Translations under genes and position numbers: made by a program
Shown: positions 6,522 to 15,970 of the stretch, piece after piece
Position numbering within the stretch: position 1 is the stretch's first letter
How the letters are laid out: every line of letters starts with the position of its first letter
The notes under the pieces: generated by a model
Database searches by the model: none
What the model was told of the DNA's origin: nothing
Seen by the model: only the letters and a program-made list of their open reading frames with translations
Assembly (NCBI GenBank): GCA_013298335.1
Contig: JAAFHI010000002.1
Span: 1 to 22,134 of the forward strand
Length of the DNA: 22,134 nucleotides
Direction of reading: 5' to 3'
DNA from: Actinomycetota bacterium
Lineage (GTDB): Bacteria > Acidobacteriota > Blastocatellia > Chloracidobacteriales > Chloracidobacteriaceae

Positions 6522-7466
6522 CTACTCGATGCCGAGCCAGTCATGGGGCTTGAAGAACGTCATGGCTTCGGCTTCCCGTGAACCGGGTTCCGGGTGGTAG
6601 TCATACACCCATTTTGCAAGGGGCGGTAACGACATGAGGATGGATTCGGTCCGTCCCCGTGTCTCAAGGCCGAAAACCGTTCCGCGGTCATAAACGAGAT
6701 TGAACTCGACATAGCGACCACGCCGGATGAGCTGGAAGTCGCGTTCGGTTTCCCCGGAGCTTTCATGCTGGCGTCGCTCGACGATCGGGAGGTAGGCCGG
6801 GAGAAATGCCCGGCCGGCTGATCTCACAAAGTCGAAGACCGGCTCCAGATTTCCGTTTTCGCCCTTGAGGTAGTCGAAGAAGATGCCCCCCATCCCGCGG
6901 GTTTCGTTGCGGTGCGGGAGGAAAAAGTATTCGTCACACCATTTTTTAAAACGGGGATAGTACTCGGGGGAATGCTCGTCGCAGGCGCCTCTGAGGACGG
7001 TGTGGAAATGCACGGCATCCTCGGGATACGGATAGTAGGGCGTCAAATCGGCACCGCCGCCAAACCAGGCGCTTGATCCCTGTTCGAGATACCTGAAATT
7101 GGCATGAACAGTGGGAATCATCGGGTTTCGCGGATGGATGACCAGGGAAACGCCGGTGGCGAAGAACGTCCGATCCTCGCCTTCCACCATTCGGGCCGCC
7201 AGCTTCTCGGGCATGACGCCGTGGACGGATGAAAAATTGACCCCGCCCTTTTCAAAGACCCGTCCGTCGGTGATGACCCTGGTGCGGCCCCCTCCTCCTC
7301 CCTCGCGTTGCCATAGATCTTCCTGGAATTTGGCCTGACCATCGAGGGACTCGATTCCGGCGCAGATCTCGTCTTGAAGTGTCGCAAAAAATTGACCGGC
7401 GCGCTCGCGCAGGGAACCGGTGGCGGGCTGGGACGCGGTCGATTCTTCGAGTACTGTGGCTGTCAT
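6522..7466 (-). CDS. hemF: Oxygen-dependent coproporphyrinogen III oxidase HemF
   Basis: HemF uses molecular oxygen to decarboxylate two propionates of coproporphyrinogen III, giving protoporphyrinogen IX in heme synthesis. The 314-residue product has the expected family length. Signature stretches are GGVNFSSVHG (74-83), HPRNPMIPTVHANFRYLE (111-128), WFGGGADLTPYYPY (134-147) and, near the end, YVEFNLVYDRGTVFGLETRG (252-271) followed by RTESILMSLPP. The frame extends upstream to 7562, but the ATG at 7466 is chosen because conserved sequence begins after it and an AAGGGAG on the minus strand (7478-7484) stands about 10 nt before it. The gene is alone on the minus strand, divergent from the str operon. 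It implies that the organism makes heme and meets oxygen. Confidence 0.96.
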   Translation of the reverse strand: MTATVLEESTASQPATGSLRERAGQFFATLQDEICAGIESLDGQAKFQEDLWQREGGGGGRTRVITDGRVFEKGGVNFSSVHGVMPEKLAARMVEGEDRTFFATGVSLVIHPRNPMIPTVHANFRYLEQGSSAWFGGGADLTPYYPYPEDAVHFHTVLRGACDEHSPEYYPRFKKWCDEYFFLPHRNETRGMGGIFFDYLKGENGNLEPVFDFVRSAGRAFLPAYLPIVERRQHESSGETERDFQLIRRGRYVEFNLVYDRGTVFGLETRGRTESILMSLPPLAKWVYDYHPEPGSREAEAMTFFKPHDWLGIE

Positions 7467-7626
7467 TTGAAAAAGCACTCCCTTCACGGAGGAATCTTGA
7501 GCAACTTCTTTTGGTAGTATTGAAGAGGTGGCCCAAGAAAAGGATTTGAATAATATTTTCAACCTACATCATGAGTCCGGGACAGCCCATACCAATTTGC
7601 TCATGAAAAATACTTTGACAAGGGTA

Positions 7627-7655
7627 TTGACAGAAGCACCTTCGACGCCTAATAT
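7627..7655 (+). promoter_or_regulatory. Consensus sigma-70 promoter for the str operon
   Basis: TTGACA at 7627-7632 and TAATAT at 7650-7655 are separated by the ideal 17 bp. A second TTGACA lies at 7615-7620 but has no -10 box at proper distance. Upstream sequence around 7600-7616 is AT-rich. The transcription start is expected near 7661-7663, about 320 nt before the rpsL start codon. A strong promoter is what a ribosomal protein operon needs. Confidence 0.8.
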
Positions 7656-7822
7656 CGGCGTTTCGCCATTGGAAACTTTCTTTTGGCGATGAACAAATGA
7701 AGAGAAGTGGCAGTTATTGTGGCGTAAAAGACCGGCGAAACATCCACTCGCAGGTTGCACATCCGGACATCGCAGTTGGAATGTCCTTCCCAGCAAAACG
7801 CACGCCACAGCAAAGCCCGACG

Positions 7823-7889
7823 CCGAGAGCGTTTGTAGGACTTCCCACATCGTACGGGTTCGCGAGTCGAGTCCGTATCAGTCTCTCGG
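7823..7889 (+). promoter_or_regulatory. Nested stem-loop in the rpsL leader
   Basis: CCGAGAG (7823-7829) pairs with CTCTCGG (7883-7889), closing a domain that contains TACGG (7853-7857) paired with CCGTA (7873-7877). The inner stem can be extended by two G-U and two Watson-Crick pairs to a 7-base loop. ATTGTTTT follows the outer stem, so the structure could act as an attenuator-like element. It does not match any leader RNA I can name; the role is inference. Confidence 0.35.
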
Positions 7890-7930
7890 ATTGTTTTGCG
7901 CTCACTTCGGAAATCATTTTCTTTGGCTTC

Positions 7931-7976
7931 CTCCTTAAATTGGGGGATGTCCCTGTGTCTGTTGCTGTCTAAGGAG
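7931..7976 (+). promoter_or_regulatory. Stem that sequesters the rpsL Shine-Dalgarno
   Basis: CTCCTTA (7931-7937) is the exact reverse complement of TAAGGAG (7970-7976), which contains the rpsL Shine-Dalgarno. The intervening loop holds a small GGG-ATGT-CCC hairpin (7944-7953). Pairing would hide the ribosome binding site of the first gene of the str operon, as expected for a translational control element. A pyrimidine-rich anti-Shine-Dalgarno a few tens of bases upstream is seen directly; regulation is inferred. Confidence 0.5.
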
Positions 7977-7983
7977 ACTGAAC

Positions 7984-8403
7984 GTGCCGACGATTAGTCA
8001 ATTGGTTCGCAAAGGGCGGGAAAAGGTCAAATACAAGACCAGCAGTCCGGCGTTGCAGGGTTGCCCGCAGAAGCGCGGTGTTTGCACTCGTGTGTACACC
8101 CAAACCCCGAAGAAACCCAACTCGGCTCTCCGTAAGGTTGCCCGCGTTCGTCTAACGAACGGCATTGAGGTGACGACCTACATTCCGGGTATCGGTCACA
8201 ATCTTCAGGAGCACTCGATCGTGCTGATCCGTGGCGGTCGCGTAAAAGACCTTCCGGGCGTCCGCTACCACGTGGTTCGCGGAACGCTCGATTCGGTCGG
8301 AGTCGCGAACCGGAAGCAGGGACGTTCGAAATACGGCGCGAAGCGTCCGAAGGACGGCGGCAAGGGTGCCCCGGCCAAGGGTGCCAAGGGCGGCAAGAAG
8401 TAA
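7984..8403 (+). CDS. rpsL: 30S ribosomal protein S12
   Basis: S12 sits at the decoding centre of the 30S subunit and affects tRNA selection accuracy. The 139-residue product has the conserved core [22 protein letters not shown] split around residues 30-51 and [13 protein letters not shown] (84-96). The streptomycin-relevant lysines K43 and K88 are present, which is the drug-sensitive state, and D89 is the residue methylthiolated by RimO where that enzyme occurs. The start is GTG, with AAGGAG at 7971-7976 seven bases upstream. It is about 15 residues longer than the usual 124 because of a C-terminal Lys/Gly/Ala tail ending AKGAKGGKK. First gene of the str operon, 20 nt before rpsG. Confidence 0.98.
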   Translation: MPTISQLVRKGREKVKYKTSSPALQGCPQKRGVCTRVYTQTPKKPNSALRKVARVRLTNGIEVTTYIPGIGHNLQEHSIVLIRGGRVKDLPGVRYHVVRGTLDSVGVANRKQGRSKYGAKRPKDGGKGAPAKGAKGGKK

Positions 8404-8423
8404 ACCCCATCAGGTGAGTCATT

Positions 8424-8897
8424 ATGCCGAGACGAAGAGTTGCAGCACGCAGAGAAATCATTCCCGATCCGGTGTACAACAGCGAGATCGTGACCAAGTT
8501 CATCAACTCCCTGATGCTCCAGGGTCGGCGTTCCGTCGCCGAGGGCATTTTTTACAGTGCGCTCGAATCGGTTCGCGAAAAGACCGAGGATGATCCGCTC
8601 AAGGTTTTCAAGAAGGCGATCGATAATGTCCGTCCGCGGGTTGAAGTCCGCTCGCGCCGGGTCGGTGGGGCAACTTACCAGGTTCCGGTCGAAGTTGATC
8701 AGAAGCGCCGCGGCAACGCATTGGCGATTCGCTGGCTAATCAATTACTCGCGGGGACGCGGTGAAAAGACAATGGTTGACCGCCTGGCGGGAGAGCTGCT
8801 CGAAGCTTCGAATCTTCGCGGCGGGGCAGTCAAGAAGCGCGACGAAACGCACCGCATGGCCGACGCGAACAAGGCTTTCGCGCATTATCGCTGGTAA
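8424..8897 (+). CDS. rpsG: 30S ribosomal protein S7
   Basis: S7 nucleates assembly of the 30S head by binding the 3' domain of 16S rRNA and lies at the E site. The 157-residue product has the usual length and conserved stretches: the N-terminal [13 protein letters not shown] region, [20 protein letters not shown] (28-47), [19 protein letters not shown] (69-87) and the C-terminal [20 protein letters not shown] at 8412-8417 supports ATG 8424. The gap from rpsL is only 20 nt, much shorter than the spacer of E. coli where S7 represses its own operon, so that operator is unlikely to exist here in the same form. Confidence 0.98.
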   Translation: MPRRRVAARREIIPDPVYNSEIVTKFINSLMLQGRRSVAEGIFYSALESVREKTEDDPLKVFKKAIDNVRPRVEVRSRRVGGATYQVPVEVDQKRRGNALAIRWLINYSRGRGEKTMVDRLAGELLEASNLRGGAVKKRDETHRMADANKAFAHYRW

Positions 8898-8951
8898 GCG
8901 GAAACGGTTTTCCTCTTCTTCAAGTTGTTGGTTTCAATTCGTAGGTGATTT

Positions 8952-11063
8952 ATGGCACGGCAAGCTCCTCTCAGTCGGTATCGGAATATCGGGATCATGG
9001 CGCACATCGACGCCGGAAAAACCACGACGACTGAGCGCATTCTTTATTACACCGGCGTGAACCACAAGATTGGTGAAGTTCACGAAGGTGCCGCCACCAT
9101 GGACTGGATGGTCCAGGAGCAGGAGCGCGGCATCACCATCACTTCGGCGGCGACGACCTGCTTCTGGCGTCTTGGCGGTGCCAAGGAAGGTGATCAGTAC
9201 CGTATCAACATCATCGATACCCCTGGCCACGTTGATTTCACGATTGAAGTGGAACGCTCGCTGCGCGTTCTCGACGGTGCGGTGGCGGTGTTTGACGCGG
9301 TGGCGGGTGTGCAGCCCCAGTCCGAAACGGTTTGGCGGCAGGCCAACAAGTATGGCGTTCCGCGCATTGCCTTCATTAACAAGATGGACCGTGCGGGTGC
9401 CGACTTCTACAAGAGCACCGATTCCATCCGTACCCGTCTGAATGCCAAGCCGGTGCCGATTCACCACCCGATTGGCGCGGAAGATATGTTCGAAGGCGTG
9501 GTTGACCTCATCACCATGCAGGCCATCCGCTGGGACGAAGCCGGAAAGGGCCAGACGATGGTCTTCTCCGATCCGACCGGTGAACTGCTCGAAGAATCGA
9601 AAGCCGCTCGCGAGCGGATGATCGAATCCTTAGCCGATGTCGATGACGCGATTGCTGAAAAGTTCCTCGAAGGCGCCGATATCTCGATGGAGGAACTCCG
9701 CGAAGCCTTCCGTCGTGAAACCCTGGCGATGAACATCGTCCCGGTCCTGTGTGGCACGGCCTTCAAGAACAAGGGCGTCCAGCAGTTGCTCGACGGCGTG
9801 ATCCGTTTTCTTCCCTCTCCGCTCGAAATCGAAGCCGTTGAAGGTATCGTCCCTCGTTCAGAAGAGACCGAAACCCGCGCCGCTGCTGACGATGCACCGT
9901 TCTCGGGTCTGGTCTTCAAGATCATGACCGACAAGCACGTTGGCCAGTTGGCCTTCTGCCGGATCTACTCGGGCAAGCTGTCGGGTGGCTCCTACGTTCT
10001 GAACTCGACGAAAGACACCAAGGAACGTGTCGGTCGCGTTCTCCAGATGCACGCGAACAAGCGCGAGGAACTGGATGAAGCGTATGCCGGCGACATCGTG
10101 GCCATTGCCGGCCTCAAGAACGTCGTGACCGGCGATACGGTGTGCGACGAACGGGCCCCGATCATTCTCGAAGCGATGGAATTTCCGGCCCCGGTCATCG
10201 AAGTGGCCATCGAGCCGAAGACCCGTCAGGATCAGGACAAACTCGGTCTGGCGCTTGGTCGCCTGGCTCAGGAAGATCCTTCGTTCCGCGTCAAGACCGA
10301 CCCCGAAACGAACCAGACGCTGATCGCCGGCATGGGCGAACTTCACCTGGAAATCATCGTTGACCGCCTCAAGCGCGAATTCAACGTCGATGCCAACGTC
10401 GGTCGTCCGCAGGTGGCCTACCGCGAAACGATCCGTCAGGCCTCGGAAGGCGTCGGAAAGTTCGTCCGCCAGACCGGTGGACGCGGTATGTACGGTCACG
10501 CCGAAATCAAACTGTACCCGCAAGAGCCGGGAACGGGCTTCATCTTCGAAAACAAGATTGTCGGTGGTGCGATTCCGCGCGAATTCATCAACCCGATCGA
10601 AGCCGGTATCAAGGAAGCGCTCGAACGCGGCATCATCGCCGGTTACGAAGTGGTGGACGTGAAGGTCGAACTGGTGTTCGGCAGCTACCACGAAGTCGAC
10701 TCGAACGAAATGGCGTTCAAGATCGCGGGCTCGATGGCTTTCCAGGAAGCCGCGAAGAAAGCCAAGCCGGTTCTCCTCGAACCGATCATGGCCGTGGAAG
10801 TCGAAGTTCCCGAGGAATACATGGGTTCGGTGACGGGCGATTTGAGCTCACGCCGCGGACGCATCGAAAGTTTCGACGAACGTCCGGGTACGAAGATCAT
10901 CGCTTCAGCCGTTCCGCTGTCTGAAATGTTCGGCTACTCGACCGACCTCCGCTCGATGTCGCAGGGACGTGCCATCTACACGATGCACTTCAAAGCCTAC
11001 GAAGAAGCGCCGAAGTCTGTCGCTGAAGAGATTATTGCCAAAGTGAAGGGCACCGCGGCGTAA
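8952..11063 (+). CDS. fusA: Translation elongation factor G
   Basis: EF-G is the GTPase that drives translocation of tRNAs and mRNA on the ribosome and acts in recycling. The 703-residue product has standard length and domain order. The G domain shows G1 AHIDAGKT (17-24), switch [12 protein letters not shown] (59-69), G3 DTPGH (89-93) and G4 NKMD (143-146). Domain II follows from about residue 300, domain III around [18 protein letters not shown], domain IV with [20 protein letters not shown] and domain V near the end with [17 protein letters not shown] single copy with complete motifs next to rpsG points to the main translational EF-G rather than a paralogue. AGGTGA at 8943-8948 is close (3 nt) to ATG 8952. 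Confidence 0.99.
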   Translation: MARQAPLSRYRNIGIMAHIDAGKTTTTERILYYTGVNHKIGEVHEGAATMDWMVQEQERGITITSAATTCFWRLGGAKEGDQYRINIIDTPGHVDFTIEVERSLRVLDGAVAVFDAVAGVQPQSETVWRQANKYGVPRIAFINKMDRAGADFYKSTDSIRTRLNAKPVPIHHPIGAEDMFEGVVDLITMQAIRWDEAGKGQTMVFSDPTGELLEESKAARERMIESLADVDDAIAEKFLEGADISMEELREAFRRETLAMNIVPVLCGTAFKNKGVQQLLDGVIRFLPSPLEIEAVEGIVPRSEETETRAAADDAPFSGLVFKIMTDKHVGQLAFCRIYSGKLSGGSYVLNSTKDTKERVGRVLQMHANKREELDEAYAGDIVAIAGLKNVVTGDTVCDERAPIILEAMEFPAPVIEVAIEPKTRQDQDKLGLALGRLAQEDPSFRVKTDPETNQTLIAGMGELHLEIIVDRLKREFNVDANVGRPQVAYRETIRQASEGVGKFVRQTGGRGMYGHAEIKLYPQEPGTGFIFENKIVGGAIPREFINPIEAGIKEALERGIIAGYEVVDVKVELVFGSYHEVDSNEMAFKIAGSMAFQEAAKKAKPVLLEPIMAVEVEVPEEYMGSVTGDLSSRRGRIESFDERPGTKIIASAVPLSEMFGYSTDLRSMSQGRAIYTMHFKAYEEAPKSVAEEIIAKVKGTAA

Positions 11064-11108
11064 CCGACGTCGCCGCCAAATCTGTTATCCATCTTTTGAG
11101 GAGCTGTT

Positions 11109-12296
<1,188 letters not shown>

Positions 12297-12301
12297 TGCG
12301 A

Positions 12302-12346
12302 AGGGCGGGAAGCCGAGCCTGTACTTTACTTCCCGCCTTCCTTTTT
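12302..12346 (+). terminator. Rho-independent terminator after tuf
   Basis: AGGGCGGGAAG (12302-12312) pairs with CTTCCCGCCTT (12329-12339), 11 pairs with one G-U, around a 16-base loop, followed by CCTTTTT. It begins 5 nt after the tuf stop and should separate the str operon from the S10 operon, at least in part. Confidence 0.88.
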
Positions 12347-12351
12347 CCCCT

Positions 12352-12357
12352 TATAAG
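12352..12357 (+). promoter_or_regulatory. Possible -10 box of an S10 operon promoter
   Basis: TATAAG at 12352-12357 is the only promoter-like element between the tuf terminator and rpsJ. The expected -35 region lies inside the right arm of the terminator (TTCCCG at 12330-12335, 16-bp spacer) and is poor. If active, the transcript would start about ten bases before the rpsJ ATG. Otherwise the S10 genes depend on read-through or a promoter inside tuf. Confidence 0.3.
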
Positions 12358-12372
12358 TCTGGGTAGCAGTCA

Positions 12373-12696
<324 letters not shown>

Positions 12697-12753
12697 GAGT
12701 TGCAACGTCGAGTTCCGCAAAAGATGTGGCGATAGAAGGGTGAACGTAAAGTT

Positions 12754-13386
12754 ATGGTGGGCGGAATCATTGGAAAGAAAATCGGAATGACGCAGGTGTT
12801 CGGGCCGAACGGTACGGTCGTGCCCGTGACGGTGATCCAGGCGGGTCCCTGCGTGGTTGTGCAGCGCAAAACTTCGGCCAAGGACGGCTATGAGGCGGTC
12901 CAGCTCGGCTTCGTGGAAGCCAAGACGCCGAAACGGGTGACCAAGCCCCTGCGCGGACACTTCGAGAAGACCGGTGGCGGTACGCCCCCGACGCGCCTGC
13001 TCCGCGAATTTCGCGTGACGGCCGGGGACGATCTGCCGGTGGGAACCAAGGTGCTGGTCGACCTTTTCGCCGAAAACGAAAAGATTGACGTCATCGGGAC
13101 GACCAAGGGACGCGGGTTTGCGGGCTTCATCAAGCGCCACGGTTTTGGCGGTGGTCGTGCGACGCACGGCTCGATGTTCCACCGCGCTCCGGGTTCGATC
13201 GGACAGTCGGCCTTCCCTTCCCGGGTATTTCCGGGAACGAAGATGGCGGGTCACATGGGCGTCGAACAGTGCACGGTCAAGAATCTGCATGTGTTCCGGA
13301 TTGACGTCGAAAAGAACCTGTTGCTCGTGCGCGGCGCGGTGCCGGGTCCCAACGGCGGATACGTCGTCATTCGTAAATCGAAATAA
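12754..13386 (+). CDS. rplC: 50S ribosomal protein L3
   Basis: L3 is an early-assembly 23S rRNA-binding protein whose long loop reaches toward the peptidyl transferase centre. The 210-residue product shows the N-terminal [12 protein letters not shown] (5-16), the loop with [17 protein letters not shown] (118-134), [15 protein letters not shown] (147-161) where Q151 corresponds to the glutamine that is methylated in some bacteria, and KMAGHMG (163-169). AGGGTGA roughly 10 nt upstream supports ATG 12754. Standard second gene of the S10 operon, 57 nt after rpsJ. Confidence 0.98.
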   Translation: MVGGIIGKKIGMTQVFGPNGTVVPVTVIQAGPCVVVQRKTSAKDGYEAVQLGFVEAKTPKRVTKPLRGHFEKTGGGTPPTRLLREFRVTAGDDLPVGTKVLVDLFAENEKIDVIGTTKGRGFAGFIKRHGFGGGRATHGSMFHRAPGSIGQSAFPSRVFPGTKMAGHMGVEQCTVKNLHVFRIDVEKNLLLVRGAVPGPNGGYVVIRKSK

Positions 13387-13420
13387 GCGCGCGACGGCGC
13401 GGGTAGAGCTGAGGTCGGAT

Positions 13421-14050
13421 ATGCCGGTAGTGAAGGTCAAAAATCTGAAGAATGAAGTGGTCGGCGAGCTTGCCCTGAACGACAAGGTTTTCGGCGCTGA
13501 CTTGAACAAGGCCCTGATTTGGGAAGCCATCAAGGAATTCCGCGCGAACGGTCGCCGTGGAACCTCGGCCACCAAAACCCGCGGAGATGTTTCGGGTTCA
13601 GGTCGTAAGCTCTGGAAGCAAAAGGGAACTGGCCGAGCGCGTATCGCGAGCATCCGTTCCCCGCTCTGGAAAGGCGGCGGAAACGTTCACGGCCCGCAGC
13701 CCCGCGACTGGGGATACAAGATGCCGCAGAAGCAGCGCCACGGCGCGATTCGCTCGGCGCTTTCCGAGCGGCTTCGTGAGGGCGGACTCCTGATCGTGGA
13801 AAGCTTCGATCTGGCGGATCACAAAACCAAGCAGTTGGCTGGTGCGTTGGTGACTCTCGGAACGAGTGAAACCCATGTGCTGCTGATCGATTCGATTGAC
13901 AACCGCAATCTCGTGCTCGCGTCGCGGAATCTTCCGACCGTGAAACACACCAACGGCTATGGCCTCAACATCTACGACATCCTGCGCCACGAACAGATCG
14001 TGATCAGCAAGCGGGCGGTCGAAGAAGTCGAGCGGATTCTCGGGGCGTAA
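13421..14050 (+). CDS. rplD: 50S ribosomal protein L4
   Basis: L4 binds 23S rRNA domain I and lines the nascent peptide tunnel with an extended loop; in E. coli it also represses the S10 operon. The product is 209 residues. The tunnel loop is recognisable as RRGTSATKTRGDVSGSGRKL (45-64), then QKGTGRARIASIRSPLWKGG and HGPQPRDW (90-97). The frame is open upstream to 13085 inside rplC, but ATG 13421 gives the normal N-terminus and has GAGGT shortly before it. The 34-nt gap to rplC is normal. Confidence 0.97.
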   Translation: MPVVKVKNLKNEVVGELALNDKVFGADLNKALIWEAIKEFRANGRRGTSATKTRGDVSGSGRKLWKQKGTGRARIASIRSPLWKGGGNVHGPQPRDWGYKMPQKQRHGAIRSALSERLREGGLLIVESFDLADHKTKQLAGALVTLGTSETHVLLIDSIDNRNLVLASRNLPTVKHTNGYGLNIYDILRHEQIVISKRAVEEVERILGA

Positions 14051-14061
14051 GCGAGGGAACT

Positions 14062-14367
14062 ATGTTGACGATTTGGGACATTATCAAGGCGCCTGTCATT
14101 ACCGAAAAGGCGATCAACCTGAAGGAAAAGACGGCTGATACGCGTCAGGTGCTGACGCTGGAAGTCGACGCGCGGGCCAACAAGATTCAGATCAAGGAAG
14201 CCGTGCAGAAGATTTTCAAGGTGGAAGTCGCAGCCGTACGCACGGCCCACTACGCGGGCAAGACGGTTCGTCGCGGTCGCCTGGTCGGCAAGAAATCGGA
14301 TTGGAAAAAAGCCTACGTGACGCTGAAGCCGGGCCAGACGGTCGGTGAATTCGGCGAGGCGGTCTAA
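14062..14367 (+). CDS. rplW: 50S ribosomal protein L23
   Basis: L23 sits at the tunnel exit and is the main docking site for trigger factor and SRP. The 101-residue product is of normal length, with the conserved start IIKAPVITEKAINL (7-20), the central LEVDARANKIQIKEAVQKIF and the basic tail region. GAGGGAA at 14053-14059 precedes ATG 14062, and the gap to rplD is 11 nt. Confidence 0.96.
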   Translation: MLTIWDIIKAPVITEKAINLKEKTADTRQVLTLEVDARANKIQIKEAVQKIFKVEVAAVRTAHYAGKTVRRGRLVGKKSDWKKAYVTLKPGQTVGEFGEAV

Positions 14368-14391
14368 GCGGTGGTGAGGAGATAAGCAACG

Positions 14392-15216
14392 ATGGGTATC
14401 AAAACCTTAAAACCGACGTCACCGGCGCGACGCTACCAGACGTATCTGACCAACGACGAACTGTCGAAGGTGCGTCCGCTCAAGTCGCTGACCGAAAGCA
14501 AGACGCGCACCAATGGTCGCAACAACATCGGTCATCTGACCGTTCGGCATCGCGGCGGCGGCCACAAGCGGCTCTACCGGGTGGTTGACTTCAAGCGCGA
14601 CAAGGTCGGGATTCCCGCCACGGTCGCGACGATCGAATACGATCCGAACCGCACGGCGCGAATTGCCCTGTTGCACTACGCGGATGGCGAAAAGCGCTAC
14701 ATTCTGGCCCCGAACGGCCTCAAGATCGGCGCCAAGCTCCTTTCGGGCCCGGATGCGGACATCGTGATCGGCAATGCGTTGCCGCTCAAGAACATCCCGC
14801 TCGGTACGGAAGTCCACAACATCGAACTTCGCCCCCACAAGGGTGGCCAGCTCGCCCGCAGCGCGGGAAGCAAGGCCCAGTTGATTGCCAAGGACGGAGA
14901 CCTTGCCCAGTTGCGCATGCCTTCGGGCGAAATCCGCCGCATTCCGATCGTCTGCTATGCCACGGTCGGTCAGGTGGGCAACACCGAACACGAAAACGTT
15001 TCGATCGGCAAGGCCGGACGGAACCGCTGGAAGGGCAAGCGCCCGACGGTCCGCGGCGTGGCAATGAACCCGGTGGATCACCCGATGGGTGGTGGTGAAG
15101 GGAAGACGTCCGGCGGACGCAACCCGGTCACCCCGTGGGGCCAGCCGACGCGCGGCTACAAGACCCGCACCAACAAGACGACGGACAAGTTTATCGTCAA
15201 GCGTCGTACCAAGTAG
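14392..15216 (+). CDS. rplB: 50S ribosomal protein L2
   Basis: L2 is a universally conserved 23S rRNA protein needed for subunit association and peptidyl transferase activity. The 274-residue product matches the family length. Conserved segments include [19 protein letters not shown] (42-60), the SH3-like core, and the C-terminal [20 protein letters not shown] (224-243), where H230 corresponds to the essential histidine of E. coli L2. GAGGAGAT before ATG 14392 is a good ribosome binding site. The 65-nt gap to rpsS contains a strong stem-loop. Confidence 0.99.
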   Translation: MGIKTLKPTSPARRYQTYLTNDELSKVRPLKSLTESKTRTNGRNNIGHLTVRHRGGGHKRLYRVVDFKRDKVGIPATVATIEYDPNRTARIALLHYADGEKRYILAPNGLKIGAKLLSGPDADIVIGNALPLKNIPLGTEVHNIELRPHKGGQLARSAGSKAQLIAKDGDLAQLRMPSGEIRRIPIVCYATVGQVGNTEHENVSIGKAGRNRWKGKRPTVRGVAMNPVDHPMGGGEGKTSGGRNPVTPWGQPTRGYKTRTNKTTDKFIVKRRTK

Positions 15217-15223
15217 GAATTCC

Positions 15224-15256
15224 GTCGCGACCGGCTTGAACCGGGCCGGTCTCGAC
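15224..15256 (+). promoter_or_regulatory. Stem-loop in the rplB-rpsS spacer
   Basis: GACCGGC (15229-15235) pairs with GCCGGTC (15245-15251) around a 9-base loop, and after one mismatch GTCG (15224-15227) pairs with CGAC (15253-15256). No T-tract follows. It could be a processing signal, a protein-binding site or a weak attenuator. It is seen as an inverted repeat only; function is unknown. Confidence 0.45.
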
Positions 15257-15281
15257 GACAGTCGGATGAGGAACAGCAAAG

Positions 15282-15569
15282 ATGCCGCGTTCAGTTAAAA
15301 AAGGTCCTTTTATTGACAAGCCGCTGCTCGACCTGGTCGGGCGCTTGAACGGCACGGGTGAAAAGCGGGTCGTGAAGACCTGGTCGCGTCGTTCGACGAT
15401 CATTCCCGACATGGTCGGACATACGTTCGCCGTTCACAACGGGAAGAAATTCGTCCCGGTCTACGTTTCGGAAAACATGGTCGGTCACAAGCTCGGCGAA
15501 TTCGCTCCGACGCGGACGTTCAAGGGACACGCCGGCGACAAGAACGAGAAGTCCGCCAAACGACGGTAG
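15282..15569 (+). CDS. rpsS: 30S ribosomal protein S19
   Basis: S19 forms the 30S head with S13 and contacts the A-site tRNA region. The 95-residue product shows the family start [11 protein letters not shown] (2-12), [20 protein letters not shown] (about 29-48) and [16 protein letters not shown] (68-83). A GAGGAA shortly before ATG 15282 supports the start. It follows rplB after a 65-nt spacer, longer than most in the operon. Confidence 0.97.
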   Translation: MPRSVKKGPFIDKPLLDLVGRLNGTGEKRVVKTWSRRSTIIPDMVGHTFAVHNGKKFVPVYVSENMVGHKLGEFAPTRTFKGHAGDKNEKSAKRR

Positions 15570-15598
15570 CTTTGAAGTGGGGTGAGTGAGGCAAAATT

Positions 15599-15961
15599 AT
15601 GGAAGCCCGTGCAGTAGCAAAATACGTGAAAGGTTCGCCCCAGAAGGCGCGCCTGGTGATTGACCAGATCCGCGGCCTGAAGGCAAGCGATGCGTTGGCC
15701 ATCCTCCGACTCAGCGAAAAGCGAGCGTCGGGGCCGATCGGCAAGGTCCTCTGGTCCGCGATTTCGAACGCCACCCATCTGGCCGAGCAGGAAAACATTT
15801 CGGTGGATGTGGATGAGTTGGTCGTGAACAAATGTTACATCGATATGGGGCCGACGAAGTTTCGTCGCCGCGTGCGGCCCGCTCCAATGGGGCGCGCATA
15901 CCGCGAGCAGCGTCGGAGTTGCCACATCACGATTTATGTCTCGAACGAAGTAGAGGGGTAG
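15599..15961 (+). CDS. rplV: 50S ribosomal protein L22
   Basis: L22 stabilises the 50S core and sends a beta hairpin into the nascent chain tunnel, where macrolides bind. The 120-residue product shows the conserved [19 protein letters not shown] (8-26) and the tunnel hairpin region with [19 protein letters not shown] (88-106), then the strand HITIYV. GAGTGAGG stands before ATG 15599. It follows rpsS after 29 nt and precedes rpsC by 9 nt. Confidence 0.97.
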   Translation: MEARAVAKYVKGSPQKARLVIDQIRGLKASDALAILRLSEKRASGPIGKVLWSAISNATHLAEQENISVDVDELVVNKCYIDMGPTKFRRRVRPAPMGRAYREQRRSCHITIYVSNEVEG

Positions 15962-15970
15962 GGAACTCGA

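Larger units (their letters stand above)
7467..7983. other. 517-nt gene-free divergent region between hemF and rpsL
   Basis: No protein gene is supported here: the small open frames on both strands lack ribosome binding sites and recognisable content. The region must hold a hemF promoter on the minus strand, which I could not place with confidence, and it holds a consensus plus-strand promoter (7627-7655) for rpsL. The rest, about 320 nt, would be the rpsL 5' untranslated leader, with base-paired elements described separately. I looked for a tRNA and found none. Confidence 0.6.

Noticed and set aside
7615..7643. Second promoter using the upstream TTGACA at 7615-7620
   Set aside because: No -10-like hexamer lies 16-18 bp downstream; the TTGACA at 7627 with TAATAT is much better.
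7569..7850. 93-codon minus-strand frame upstream of hemF
   Set aside because: It covers the rpsL promoter, has no ribosome binding site and no family resemblance.
7697..7972. 91-codon plus-strand frame in the rpsL leader
   Set aside because: No Shine-Dalgarno, no recognisable content and several alternative overlapping frames; better explained as untranslated leader. It cannot be fully excluded as a small protein.
7662..7983. Possible tRNA or small RNA gene in the rpsL leader
   Set aside because: A GGGTTCGCGAGTCGAGTCC stretch looks faintly like a T-arm, but no acceptor stem, anticodon arm or correct spacing can be built around it.
13085..13420. Longer N-terminus for L4 starting inside rplC
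   Set aside because: The added 112 residues are an out-of-frame reading of rplC; L4 homology begins at ATG 13421.
14419..15279. 286-residue minus-strand frame opposite rplB
   Set aside because: Antisense shadow of L2 with no recognisable domain.
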